From Leadbetterella sp964563435 (GTDB taxonomy: Bacteria > Bacteroidota > Bacteroidia > Cytophagales > Spirosomataceae), in assembly GCA_964563435.1 (NCBI GenBank), contig CAZLXI010000003.1:109678-173677 (forward strand): 64,000 bases of DNA, in the 5' to 3' direction. Positions 16,873-25,083 of the stretch are shown here, one piece after another. A model generated the notes under the pieces. It was not told the DNA's origin and did no database searches. It saw only the letters and a program-made list of their open reading frames with translations. The stretch's first letter is position 1. Each line of letters starts with the position of its first letter. Both the position numbers and the translations under genes were made by a program.

Positions 16873-17652
16873 TTAATCTTCAAACAAATTTCCTAATTTT
16901 CCCAGTACGGAACCTCCTTCCTTTCTTGTATTCGGACCCGACGCAGACAATCGCTGGATTAATTTAGAGATAGGAAGCGACTGTATCCATACTTTCCCGG
17001 TCCCACTTAAGGTAGCCAGAAACATCCCTTCGCCCCCGAATATCATGGATTTCAGGTTACCGGCGGCCTGGATGTCAAAGTGGATCTGAGGTTCAAAAGC
17101 CACGATACAGCCCGTATCTACCCGCAGGGTTTCGTTGTTCAGCGTGCGTTCTATCACTACTCCGCCGGAATGAATGAACAGCATGCCGTCGCCCTGTATC
17201 TTCTGCAGGATAAACCCTTCCCCCCCGAAAAGTCCGCTGCCGAATCGCCGGTTAAAATGAATGGTGATGCTGGTGCCTAACGCCGCACACAGAAAAGCAT
17301 CTTTTTGTACGATCAATGTATTCTGATAGATCTGAGCCAGGTCTACCGGCCGGATGGTACCGGGGTAAGGAGCAGCAAACGCTACTTTTCTTTTGGTGTG
17401 GGAACGGTTGGTAAAATGAGTCATAAAAAGTGACTCACCGGTAAGCAGGCGGCTGCCCGCCTGGAAAACTTTTCCCAGAAACCCCTGGTCGGCCTGTGTG
17501 CCGTCGCCCAGCTTGGTTTCAAACATAATGCCTTCTTCCATAAACAGCATGGCACCGGCTTCGGCCACCACGGTTTCGTTGGGGTCCAGCTCTACTTCTA
17601 CTATCTGGATGTCTTCACCGTATATTTTATAATCAATCTCGTGGCTTCTCAT
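16873..17652 (-). CDS. TIGR00266/AIM24-family protein
   Basis: 259 residues. Jelly-roll family named TIGR00266 or AIM24, recognised from ETVVAEAGAMLFMEEGI, GLFGGEGFILQKIQGDG and GSVLGKLGNLFED at the C-terminus. It is cytosolic with no signal peptide; the biochemical role in bacteria is not established. Its first codons overlap the last 20 bp of the small gene upstream (17633-17824), so the pair is likely translationally coupled. Confidence 0.88.
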   Translation of the reverse strand: MRSHEIDYKIYGEDIQIVEVELDPNETVVAEAGAMLFMEEGIMFETKLGDGTQADQGFLGKVFQAGSRLLTGESLFMTHFTNRSHTKRKVAFAAPYPGTIRPVDLAQIYQNTLIVQKDAFLCAALGTSITIHFNRRFGSGLFGGEGFILQKIQGDGMLFIHSGGVVIERTLNNETLRVDTGCIVAFEPQIHFDIQAAGNLKSMIFGGEGMFLATLSGTGKVWIQSLPISKLIQRLSASGPNTRKEGGSVLGKLGNLFED

Positions 17653-17824
17653 CTTTCAGATGCTTTAATTTTTTATCGTCGATCTTATCGTTCAGGAAGT
17701 CGTTCAGCTTTTCAATATCATAAGACATCTGGATTTCACCGAAAGAATTGATCCGTACATCAAAGCCTTTCAATTCCTTGTGCACCTTGGGAAGCTCCGC
17801 CTGTTCCTTTTTTTTCTTGGTCAT
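17633..17824 (-). CDS. small charged protein upstream of the TIGR00266 gene
   Basis: 63 residues (MTKKKKEQAELPKVHKELKG), rich in K/E/D with no cysteine, signal or membrane segment. The middle (FDVRINSFGEIQMSYDIEKL) looks ordered and the ends disordered. I cannot assign a function. It overlaps the next gene by 20 bp in another frame on the same strand, and codon use looks like that of its neighbours, which supports it being real. A role alongside the TIGR00266 protein is a guess from position only. Confidence 0.7.
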   Translation of the reverse strand: MTKKKKEQAELPKVHKELKGFDVRINSFGEIQMSYDIEKLNDFLNDKIDDKKLKHLKDEKPRD

Positions 17825-18371
17825 ACCTCATATCTTTTTTCAAAAATACATGATAACAGGTAATATCTTTAATTTAATGTGATTTTTTTCGATTCAGAGA
17901 GGGTTATTTCCTGTACCTTATTACAAGATCAAAATTATGATCAGACACCAGGGAAGACCTTTCATAAGCTACACCTAAACTCCAGCCTTTGTACGTTTGC
18001 GCATCCAGGACAATAACACTCTTCAATTCATTTACCCGGAGGGCATAGGAGGCACTACCCGGTTAAATAAGGTAAAGCCTGTACCGGCATCTATCAGCGT
18101 GTGGCGTTCATGAGCCAGTAATAAAAAGGGTGTCACTGCCAAAGGCCGACCTATAAAAGTTAATTATTTATTTAAACGGTTTTATATGGAATGAATGTCC
18201 TAAATAAACAGGCTTCGTATGCGAAAGAAGCCGCACATTTTTACTTTTGGTCTACACCCGGTCGTATTTTTTTAGTTTTTATAAAAAAATATGATAATTT
18301 TAAGCCCAATTGAAAACCGGAAAGAAGTACTTCCCGGTAAGCGATCCGGTAAATAACCTTATGTAAAAATC
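17825..18371. other. 547-bp gap with a decayed gene and an oxidoreductase leader
   Basis: No intact gene. 17904-18157 holds a broken minus-strand reading frame (separate entry). To its right, GGCTTC and GAAGCC form a short hairpin near 18211-18232, and a possible -7 element TACTTTTG lies at 18242-18249, which would give the oxidoreductase gene at 18372 a leader of about 115 nt. The remainder is A+T-rich with nothing I can name. Confidence 0.5.
17904..18157 (-). pseudogene. remnant of an outer-membrane-like protein
   Basis: On the minus strand one frame reads RPLAVTPFLLLAHERHTLID and continues through GTGFTLFNRVVPP, then a frame change (around 18035-18065) leads to LRVNELKSVIVLDAQTYKGW, SLGVAYERSSLVSDHNFDLV and a terminal IRYRK before the TAA at 17904-17906. 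The alternating polar/hydrophobic pattern suggests the last strands of a beta-barrel protein. No start and no intact frame remain. Family not identified. Confidence 0.6.
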
Positions 18372-19841
18372 ATGGAGCAAAATTCTGACAATTCCAGACG
18401 AAGTTTTATTAAAACCGGCCTGCTGGCGGCCGGATCATTTATCATCGTTCCCCGTCATGTATTGGGGAAAGGCTACACGCCGCCCAGTGACAAGCTCAAC
18501 CTGGCCGCTATAGGTGCGGGCGGAAAGGGCACATCCGATATTTTTCATGCCTACAATAACGGTGTGAATAATGTAGTGGCGCTGTGCGATGTGGATTTCG
18601 GACAGGCGGCCAGGTCGGTGGAAAGGTTTCCCAATGCCAAAAGGTACAGCGACTTCCGGAAGATGTTTGAAGAAATGGGCAAGGATATAGACGGTGTAAC
18701 GATCTCCACACCCGACCACGTGCACGGGGTGGCGGCTATGGTAGCTATGCAGAACGGCTGTCATGTGTATGTTCAGAAGCCTCTTACCCACAATATTTAT
18801 GAGACCCGCAGGCTTACCGAAGCCGCCAGGCAATATAAGATGGTTTCCCAGATGGGGAACCAGGGCGCTTCCAACCCCGGCCAGCAGCAGATGATCGATT
18901 GGTTTAATAAGGGGCTGATCGGAACGGTAGATACCGTGTACGTATGGACGAACCGCCCGGTATGGCCACAGGGAATACCTGTGCCGTCCGGCAATCCGCC
19001 ACTGCCTGCTACCATGAGCAAAGAAAACTGGGATCTGTTTGTAGGGCCAGCTGATTATGCAGAATATCACCCACTTTACCATCCGTTCAAGTGGAGGGGT
19101 TGGTGGAACTTCGGTACAGGTGCGCTGGGCGATATGGGATGCCACCTGATCGACCCGCCTTTCCGTGTGCTGGAGCTGGGATATCCCACCGATGTGGAGT
19201 GCAGTGTGGGCCAGGTGTTCATCAAAGACTGGAGCGCCGAATATATTCCGGAAGGATGTCCGCCATCGTCTCACGTACAAGTGACCTTCCCGGCCACTAA
19301 AAAGAATAAAAAGGCGATCAAGATGATCTGGACCGACGGCGGTATTCGGCCCTTCCATCCGGATCTGATCCCGGCCAATGACTCGATAGGGGAGACCGGT
19401 AGCGGTAATGGTGTAATGATGATCGGCACCAAAGGTATTATGACCTGTGGTACTTATGGCCTGGAGCCGAAGCTCTATAAGAAAAACGGTGATGTGCTGA
19501 CCATGCCGAAAGATTATAAAACTTCCAATAAGAACGAGACATTGCCGGAGTACGGTCACCAGGTATCCTGGACCGAAGCCATCAAGGCGGGCTTCGGTAG
19601 TAAAGAGCACCTCGCCCTGACTTCGTCGTTCGATTACTCCGGGCCGCTTACGGAAACGGTGCTAATGGGTAACGTGGCTATCCGGAGCTACCAGGCCGGT
19701 AAGAAGAACGATAAGGGCTGGCTGGAATTCGATGGTCGTAAGAAGATGCTTTGGGATGGTCAGAATATGAAGATCACCAATTATGAGGGCGCTAACCAGT
19801 ACGTGTCGCGGAATTACCGGGACGGTTGGAAGCTGATTTAA
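18372..19841 (+). CDS. Gfo/Idh/MocA-family oxidoreductase with Tat-type signal
   Basis: 489 residues. Begins with a twin-arginine-like leader (NSRRSFIKTGLLAAGSFIIV after MEQNSD), then a Rossmann domain with LNLAAIGAGGKG and the ADVD-type VVALCDVDF, the EKP-like VYVQKPLTHN, and a long C-terminal domain with FGTGALGDMGCHLID. These are features of the large secreted Bacteroidota group of this family, which act as NAD(P)-dependent dehydrogenases or glycosidases on sugars; the substrate cannot be told. In the EKP motif the glutamate is glutamine (QKP), which is common in this subgroup. Monocistronic, with a strong terminator after it. Confidence 0.92.
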   Translation: MEQNSDNSRRSFIKTGLLAAGSFIIVPRHVLGKGYTPPSDKLNLAAIGAGGKGTSDIFHAYNNGVNNVVALCDVDFGQAARSVERFPNAKRYSDFRKMFEEMGKDIDGVTISTPDHVHGVAAMVAMQNGCHVYVQKPLTHNIYETRRLTEAARQYKMVSQMGNQGASNPGQQQMIDWFNKGLIGTVDTVYVWTNRPVWPQGIPVPSGNPPLPATMSKENWDLFVGPADYAEYHPLYHPFKWRGWWNFGTGALGDMGCHLIDPPFRVLELGYPTDVECSVGQVFIKDWSAEYIPEGCPPSSHVQVTFPATKKNKKAIKMIWTDGGIRPFHPDLIPANDSIGETGSGNGVMMIGTKGIMTCGTYGLEPKLYKKNGDVLTMPKDYKTSNKNETLPEYGHQVSWTEAIKAGFGSKEHLALTSSFDYSGPLTETVLMGNVAIRSYQAGKKNDKGWLEFDGRKKMLWDGQNMKITNYEGANQYVSRNYRDGWKLI

Positions 19842-19847
19842 GTGAAT

Positions 19848-19886
19848 ACCGGCTCCTCCCCGTAAGAAGGAGCCGGTGTTTTTTAA
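19848..19886 (+). terminator. rho-independent terminator
   Basis: ACCGGCTCCT and AGGAGCCGGT form a ten-base stem with a loop of about 9 nt, followed by GTTTTTTAA. It ends the oxidoreductase transcript and touches the stop of the convergent lipoprotein gene. Confidence 0.92.
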
Positions 19887-20629
19887 TCTTTTAACCCCAG
19901 TTCCCTCTTAACTTCCTCATAATTATTCCAATCCACATTTTTCATCCTTCCGGCGTATTGGTTACCTTTAATAATGATCACCCGGTATTGTATGGCCTCA
20001 TTAAACAGGGAAATGAGGTCTCTGACAGGTATTTCCAATGTGGAAGGATCAGCCGGCCTTGCCCAGTTGATCCTCAGGTTCATTTCCCCGTGAAATGTCA
20101 GGCGACCCGGTGTAAAATGAGTGCTATGGCTCAACGTACACTGCCCCAGCGACTGGTATGAGCTTCCGGCCTGCCCGGGTTTGAAAAAATAGCCGGTAAC
20201 TTTGTTTTCACTGGTAACTACCTGTGTAAAAACCTCGGCTGCTTTTGGAGTATATCCCCCGGTATAAAATCTTTTGTAGACAAAAATCAGCCCGCTATCC
20301 AGCACTCCCCGGGTTAATTGGGGAAATTCTATCCAACTGTTGCCCAAAGGGGCCGTGTACATCCGAAGCAGGGAATCATTGTATATCCCGCTTTCTGCCG
20401 ATGACCAGGGAATCGTCTCCCACTTGGTGTAGACCACTGCTGATTCTCCCGGTTCACCTGGTTTTCCGTCTGCACCATTTGTTCCGTTGGCCCCATTCGT
20501 TCCATCTTTACCGGGCTCACCCTGTTGCCCCTGTTCTCCCTTTGGGCCCACAGGGCCTGAAGGGCCTTCACATGCTATAAAGACCGAGCAAGCCAGCCCT
20601 ATCCATAAAGTTGTTTTTTTTAATTTCAT
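19883..20629 (-). CDS. lipoprotein with collagen-like Gly-X-Y repeats
   Basis: 248 residues. The signal ends in a lipobox (VFIAC, cysteine near residue 20), followed at once by about 14-15 Gly-X-Y triplets (GPSGPVGPKGEQGQQGEPG onwards to GEPGES near residue 64), including NGANGTNGADG. The remaining ~180 residues (from VVYTKWETIPW) form a soluble domain I do not recognise; similar bipartite lipoproteins are common in Bacteroidota. It is presumably an envelope protein in which a short collagen-like stalk holds the domain away from the membrane. It stands alone, convergent with the oxidoreductase. Confidence 0.85.
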   Translation of the reverse strand: MKLKKTTLWIGLACSVFIACEGPSGPVGPKGEQGQQGEPGKDGTNGANGTNGADGKPGEPGESAVVYTKWETIPWSSAESGIYNDSLLRMYTAPLGNSWIEFPQLTRGVLDSGLIFVYKRFYTGGYTPKAAEVFTQVVTSENKVTGYFFKPGQAGSSYQSLGQCTLSHSTHFTPGRLTFHGEMNLRINWARPADPSTLEIPVRDLISLFNEAIQYRVIIIKGNQYAGRMKNVDWNNYEEVKRELGLKD

Positions 20630-20707
20630 TATTGCTTAAAACTGATTCCCAAATATACAAGTACTCAGAGAGAAGAACAACTCTGAAAATGAGTTAACGG
20701 TCAGAAA

Positions 20708-21712
20708 TTATTCCTTCATAAACTCCTCCGCTTTTTCCACCATATCTTTGCTGCCGCAGAAAAAGGGTACCCGTTGATGGAGGCTGGCGGGATTGATATC
20801 CAGGATCCGTGTAAATCCGTCTGAGGCTCTCCCCCCGGCCTGTTCGGCCAGAAAGGCCATAGGGTTACATTCATAGAGAAGACGGAGCTTTCCGTTCGGG
20901 TTGTTGGTGCCGGAGGGGTAAATGTAGATCCCGCCCTTCAGGAGGTTACGGTGGAAATCGGAACAGAGAGAGCCAATATACCGTGAAATATAGGGCCTGT
21001 CGCCTTCTTCTTCCTGGCAATACTTTAGAAATCTTTTTACACCTGCAGGGAATTTGGCGTAATTCCCTTCATTGATGGAGTAGATCTTCCCCTTTTCCGG
21101 GAATTTCATGTCGGGGTGGGAGAGGAAGAAAACCCCAATACCCGGGTTAAGTGTAAAACCGTTCACCCCGTAGCCTGTGGTGTAAACCAGGATAGTGGAC
21201 GTACCGTAAACCACATAACCGGCTGCCACCTGCATATGACCGGGCTGAAGAAAATCATCGAGCGTAACCGGGGTTCCCACCGGGGTTATCCTCCGGTAAA
21301 TAGAGAAGATAGTGCCCACCGAAACGTTCACGTCAATATTCGACGAACCGTCTAACGGATCAATAAGCACCACATACTTGCAATAGTCCTGGTTTTTGCT
21401 GCTCTTAATGGCGATAAAATCTTCATTTTCTTCTGAAGCAATGCCACAGACCACTTCCCGCTGAGAGAGGGTGTTGATAAAGGTGGTATTGGCGAATACA
21501 TCCAGCTTCTGCTGTTTTTCGCCCTGTACGTTCTCTTCGCCGTGATCGCCGAGGATATCGATCAGGCCGGCCCGGTTGACATGGTTGTTGACAATTTTGG
21601 TGGCCAGCCGTATAGCGCTTAAAATACGGGAAAGTTCACCTGTGGCGTATTTAAAATGATCCTGACGGTCAATGATAAATTCACCCAGTGTTTGGATGGG
21701 TTTGGTAGTCAT
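20708..21712 (-). CDS. fbp: class I fructose-1,6-bisphosphatase
   Basis: 334 residues. Gluconeogenic enzyme removing the C1 phosphate of fructose 1,6-bisphosphate. Class I signature DPLDGSSNIDVNVSVGTIFS near residue 118 binds the metals; GIASEENEDF is the metal-binding glutamate stretch, and SRYIGSLCSDFHRNL with GGIYIYPSGTNNPNGKLRLL forms the substrate site. The length fits bacterial/chloroplast-type Fbp. It is transcribed alone; the flanking gaps (78 and 143 bp) hold no clear signals. Confidence 0.97.
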   Translation of the reverse strand: MTTKPIQTLGEFIIDRQDHFKYATGELSRILSAIRLATKIVNNHVNRAGLIDILGDHGEENVQGEKQQKLDVFANTTFINTLSQREVVCGIASEENEDFIAIKSSKNQDYCKYVVLIDPLDGSSNIDVNVSVGTIFSIYRRITPVGTPVTLDDFLQPGHMQVAAGYVVYGTSTILVYTTGYGVNGFTLNPGIGVFFLSHPDMKFPEKGKIYSINEGNYAKFPAGVKRFLKYCQEEEGDRPYISRYIGSLCSDFHRNLLKGGIYIYPSGTNNPNGKLRLLYECNPMAFLAEQAGGRASDGFTRILDINPASLHQRVPFFCGSKDMVEKAEEFMKE

Positions 21713-21855
21713 GGTATTGATGAAGTTATTTTCCGCGAAAATAACCTATTCCTCCCCTCCGGAAAAGAAGAAAAATTAATAAAAAATATTAATAATGATT
21801 TCTTGGAAAAATCATAAGCTTTTAGATGGCTTTAGGCTTTTTTCTTCCTTAAATC

Positions 21856-22578
21856 CTATTTGACCTCGTATTCAAGCCGGGTGGTGATGGTGGCCGTCTT
21901 GTTTTTGGCGTAGGTGTTATAAGAACCGCCCCAGGAGAAGTCTTCCGATGAGTTTTGTGCGATGATCTGGAAAACCCCCATACCGGCCTTCTTCAGTTTC
22001 CCCAGCCGGGCATTGGCATTCTGCGCGATCTTCTCAGCCCGGTTATTGGCATCTTTCGTGGCATCGGCGATCATCTCCACTTTTAATTCCGCCAGTTTTG
22101 TGTAGTAATATTCAGGGGTATTGGAATAAAACTCCACACCCTGGTTAATGATCTCGCTGACCTTGCGGGAAATGTCCTCTATCTTGTCTACTTCCTTGGA
22201 TTCGATCTGCACATTCTGCGTAAGATTGAAGCCGTTGAAGATGCTCCGTGAACGACCCGTATGAGAGTCGTATTCGCTGCTGATGTCACGGTTGATATTG
22301 ACCGCCGAAAAAACGATGGAACCCGCCGGTATCCCTTTGGATACCAGGTAGTTTTTCAGGATCTCCCGGTCTTTGTCGAGCTCGGCATAAGCCTCCTTAA
22401 GGTTGAAGTTCTTCTTGCTGAAACTACCCGACCATACGATCAGATCAGACGTAAAATCCTTTTTACCCAACCCGGTGACTGTGATGGTCTTGTCTGTGCG
22501 GTTACGGTTAATGACAGCATCCCTGAGTATCAGGGCTACCAGAACGGCTGTTACGGCCAGGATCAGATAGTTTCTCAT
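21856..22578 (-). CDS. SIMPL-domain (DUF541) protein
   Basis: 240 residues. An N-terminal membrane anchor or signal (YLILAVTAVLVALILRDAVI) is followed by a SIMPL/DUF541 domain: TITVTGLGKKDFTSDLIVW at the start and ATKDANNRAEKIAQNANARL near residue 180, ending in TRLEYEV. These periplasmic proteins assemble into rings and have no settled function. Monocistronic between the glycosylase gene and fbp. Confidence 0.88.
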   Translation of the reverse strand: MRNYLILAVTAVLVALILRDAVINRNRTDKTITVTGLGKKDFTSDLIVWSGSFSKKNFNLKEAYAELDKDREILKNYLVSKGIPAGSIVFSAVNINRDISSEYDSHTGRSRSIFNGFNLTQNVQIESKEVDKIEDISRKVSEIINQGVEFYSNTPEYYYTKLAELKVEMIADATKDANNRAEKIAQNANARLGKLKKAGMGVFQIIAQNSSEDFSWGGSYNTYAKNKTATITTRLEYEVK

Positions 22579-22608
22579 TTTGATATAAGAGTTTGGGTGT
22601 TACAAAGT

Positions 22609-22650
22609 AGCTGTTAGAAGTTAGATTCCGAAAGCTAATTTCTGACAGCT
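22609..22650 (-). repeat. inverted repeat after the tag gene
   Basis: AGCTGTTAGAAGTTAG and CTAATTTCTGACAGCT pair over 16 bases with two mismatches and a 10-nt loop. It lies just past the stop of the minus-strand tag gene and may serve as its terminator, although no T run follows. Confidence 0.55.
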
Positions 22651-22655
22651 GACTT

Positions 22656-23192
22656 TTAATAACTTAATCCGGTTTGTTTTACGTGTTCGTGAAAGATGCT
22701 GCAGCTTTCCACATGTGCGCCCGGCAGGTAGCCGGTACTCATCAGAAACTCATTAACGATCTCTCCCCCTGTAAATTTAAAGGTTTTCTTAAATATTTTC
22801 ACCCATTCCTCTTTTTTTCGGGGATGATATTCGATCAGCCAGTTTTTGAACGAGCCGTAATCCTTCTTTAACTCCAGGATGACCCCGGCATTGTGTATGG
22901 CAGCATTTATTTTCAGCCGGTTCCGGATGATCCCCGGGTCAGCAAGAAGACGTTCACGGTCGGCTTCCGTATAGCGGGCCACCGCTTCTATGGAAAAGCC
23001 GGAATACGCTTCCCGAAAGGTCTCCTGCTTTCTCAGAATGATGTCCCAGGAAAGGCCCGCCTGGTTGATCTCCAGGATCAGCCGGCCAAACAGCTCGTCG
23101 TCGCTTCCGATAGGAAACCCGTAGTGGAAATCATGATAGATCCGGTGATGATTATCGGCCGGAAGGGTTTTACAGTAATCACAGTAGCTCAT
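22656..23192 (-). CDS. tag: DNA-3-methyladenine glycosylase I
   Basis: 178 residues. Base-excision repair enzyme removing 3-methyladenine. Family blocks are clear: YHDFHYGFPIGSDDELFGRL, LEINQAGLSWDIILRKQETF, and the C-terminal zinc-site region GYLPGAHVESC. The zinc cysteine near the N-terminus (MSYCDYC) and following histidines are present. Some residues differ from E. coli Tag (FHYG for EWG), so it belongs to a divergent branch. The first codon overlaps the stop of the upstream Nudix gene by 4 bp (ATGA type), so DUF3820, Nudix and tag look like one transcript. Confidence 0.9.
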   Translation of the reverse strand: MSYCDYCKTLPADNHHRIYHDFHYGFPIGSDDELFGRLILEINQAGLSWDIILRKQETFREAYSGFSIEAVARYTEADRERLLADPGIIRNRLKINAAIHNAGVILELKKDYGSFKNWLIEYHPRKKEEWVKIFKKTFKFTGGEIVNEFLMSTGYLPGAHVESCSIFHEHVKQTGLSY

Positions 23193-23857
23193 AAAGATAT
23201 TTTTTTTAGTAGATCCCAGTCCTGAATCTCCTTAAGGTAAGCCAGGTTGAGCAGGAGGCAGTTGGTATTGTTCATCCTCTGATGCGCCTCTTCAAAAGGC
23301 AGCACCAGCGTAGTAATGTTTTCATCATCCACCCCCGTCTTGCGGTCGCTGAGTCCCAGAATCTCCCGCCGGCTGAGCTGCAATTCTGTGAAGAACAGGT
23401 ACATGCATTCGTCAGAGGTGCCCGTGCTCGGAAAAAGCCTGCGGTCGTGAAGAACAGGCCTGAGCTGATCTTCCCTGACCGAAAGGCCGGTTTCTTCATA
23501 CACTTCCTGCACTGCTATTTCCAGGGGTGTTTTGGTGTTATCCACCATTCCGGCCGGATGCTCATAGGTGATGGCTCCCTCTGCAATACGTCTCTGCCTG
23601 ACCAGCACCAGGTATTTTTCGTGTGTTTCCCGGTCGATAAGACAGACCAAAACAGTCACCACTTCCCCTTTCAGGAAGCAGATGGGAGGAATTTTTCCCT
23701 CAGGGCTCTCGGCATGTAACATGACAAGAGAAAACAACACCTCTCCCTCAGTATTCCGTCGGGTATAGACCTCTTCTATATCCTCTATCCTCAGGCCGTT
23801 TCCGAGCAGGTGGCTTCTCCACAGTTGAAATTTATGCGCCTCCTCCAGCTTTTCCAT
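23189..23857 (-). CDS. Nudix hydrolase (ADP-ribose pyrophosphatase-like)
   Basis: 222 residues with a Nudix fold. The Nudix box reads GMVDNTKTPLEIAVQEVYEE then TGL: the metal-binding EVxEE core is intact, but the first conserved glutamate (GX5E) is lysine and the arginine of RE is glutamine, so the box is partly degenerate. The surrounding sequence (YLVLVRQRRIAEGAITYEHP) is typical of ADP-ribose/sugar-nucleotide hydrolases. It overlaps DUF3820 by 26 bp upstream and tag by 4 bp downstream. Confidence 0.85.
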   Translation of the reverse strand: MEKLEEAHKFQLWRSHLLGNGLRIEDIEEVYTRRNTEGEVLFSLVMLHAESPEGKIPPICFLKGEVVTVLVCLIDRETHEKYLVLVRQRRIAEGAITYEHPAGMVDNTKTPLEIAVQEVYEETGLSVREDQLRPVLHDRRLFPSTGTSDECMYLFFTELQLSRREILGLSDRKTGVDDENITTLVLPFEEAHQRMNNTNCLLLNLAYLKEIQDWDLLKKISL

Positions 23858-24080
23858 TCTTAAGTTCCTTTAGCTGATACAGGATCTCCTGTAATCCGTT
23901 TTGTTTGATTTCGTACACCGTGGCCAGCTGCATGCCCAGCTTGCCCGCAGGAAATCCCCCCTTTCTCATAAACCACTCGAGGTAGCTTACAGGCAGGTCG
24001 GCCAGCAGAGTACCCTTATATTTACCAAAAGGCATTTCCTGGCGTACCAGCGTCAGCAGGATCTCTTTGTCGGGTGTCAT
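23832..24080 (-). CDS. DUF3820-family protein
   Basis: 82 residues, first gene of the DUF3820-Nudix-tag unit. Recognised from MPFGKYKGTLLADLPVSYLE and WFMRKGGFPAGKLG, a block shared with small DUF3820 proteins and the C-terminal part of some exonuclease X-like proteins. Function unknown; the association with a repair glycosylase and a Nudix enzyme hints at nucleic-acid or nucleotide maintenance, by context only. Confidence 0.85.
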   Translation of the reverse strand: MTPDKEILLTLVRQEMPFGKYKGTLLADLPVSYLEWFMRKGGFPAGKLGMQLATVYEIKQNGLQEILYQLKELKNGKAGGGA

Positions 24081-24153
24081 AAAAACCTCGTTTTACAGGC
24101 AAAGTTCACTAAAAATGTCGTAATTCGCACTCATTATTTCCTCAATATTTCTC

Positions 24154-25029
24154 ATGCAGATCTATAATCCCAAAGAGTGGATAAAACCGGTCCTGTACCT
24201 TCACCGTTCTGATACGATCCGGAAGTTATTTCCTTACCTCTTAGCGGCAGCCGTGTTTTCCTGGGGAGTGGCCTTCCTGGAGCTCGAATACCTGAAGCTG
24301 TCTGAAAAGAGCTGGGTGAAAAACATTACAGTGGTGCACAGCCTTTTGGGTTTTGCCTTGTCGCTTCTGCTGGTATTCAGAACCAATACGGCTTATGACC
24401 GCTGGTGGGAGGCAAGAAAACAGTGGGGGACGTTGGTGAATATCAGCCGGACCCTGGCCATTAAAGTTGACTCCATGCTTCCGGCAGACGATAAAACGCA
24501 CCGGACCTTTTTCCGGAAGGTGATCCCTATGTATGCGCATTCGCTCTTTGTCTATCTCCGGTCAGACTACACCCGGTATATGCTGGACGAGGTGGATCAT
24601 CCGGAGCTGGACATCGACAAGCACGGCCCTAACCAGATCGTCAACCTGATGTTCAGAACCATCCGCAGCCTGTATCTGGAAAAGGTCATTACGGCCGACG
24701 ATTACCGTATCCTGGATGAGGAGGTCAGATCGTTTACCAATGTCTGCGGGGCATGCGAGCGGATAAAAAACACACCGATTCCGCAGTCGTACAGCTCTTT
24801 TCTCAAAAAATTCATTGTGATTTATGTGGCTACCCTTCCTACCGGATACGTATTTTCAATAGGATATTTTGTAACCTTAGCCGTACCGTTTATTTTTTAT
24901 GTGCTGGCATCGCTCGAGATCATTGCGGAGTCTGTCGAAGATCCTTTCGGAACGGATGCAGATGACCTGCCGATCGAAAAGATCGCTTCCAATATCAAGA
25001 AGCATGTGGAAGAAATTATCGAGCCTTAG
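24154..25029 (+). CDS. bestrophin-like/UPF0187 membrane channel
   Basis: 291 residues. Bacterial bestrophin homologue (YneE/UPF0187): four hydrophobic segments, with FPYLLAAAVFSWGVAFLEL near 30, LLGFALSLLLVFRTNTAYDR near 65-85 (the RTNxAYDRWWEARxxWG signature is complete), and two more near 225-265, then PFGTDADDLPIE near 270. Family members form pentameric ion channels or are of unknown transport role. Divergent from the DUF3820 unit across a 73-bp gap. Confidence 0.9.
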   Translation: MQIYNPKEWIKPVLYLHRSDTIRKLFPYLLAAAVFSWGVAFLELEYLKLSEKSWVKNITVVHSLLGFALSLLLVFRTNTAYDRWWEARKQWGTLVNISRTLAIKVDSMLPADDKTHRTFFRKVIPMYAHSLFVYLRSDYTRYMLDEVDHPELDIDKHGPNQIVNLMFRTIRSLYLEKVITADDYRILDEEVRSFTNVCGACERIKNTPIPQSYSSFLKKFIVIYVATLPTGYVFSIGYFVTLAVPFIFYVLASLEIIAESVEDPFGTDADDLPIEKIASNIKKHVEEIIEP

Positions 25030-25083
25030 TATATAGGTCAGGTGTATTTTACCTGTTAAGTCCCCGGATAATCCGGCATCAGC

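Noticed and set aside
18435..19610. 391-residue open frame on the minus strand opposite the Gfo/Idh/MocA oxidoreductase
   Set aside because: It lies wholly inside a well-supported gene, has no recognisable domain and mirrors codon bias of the opposite strand.
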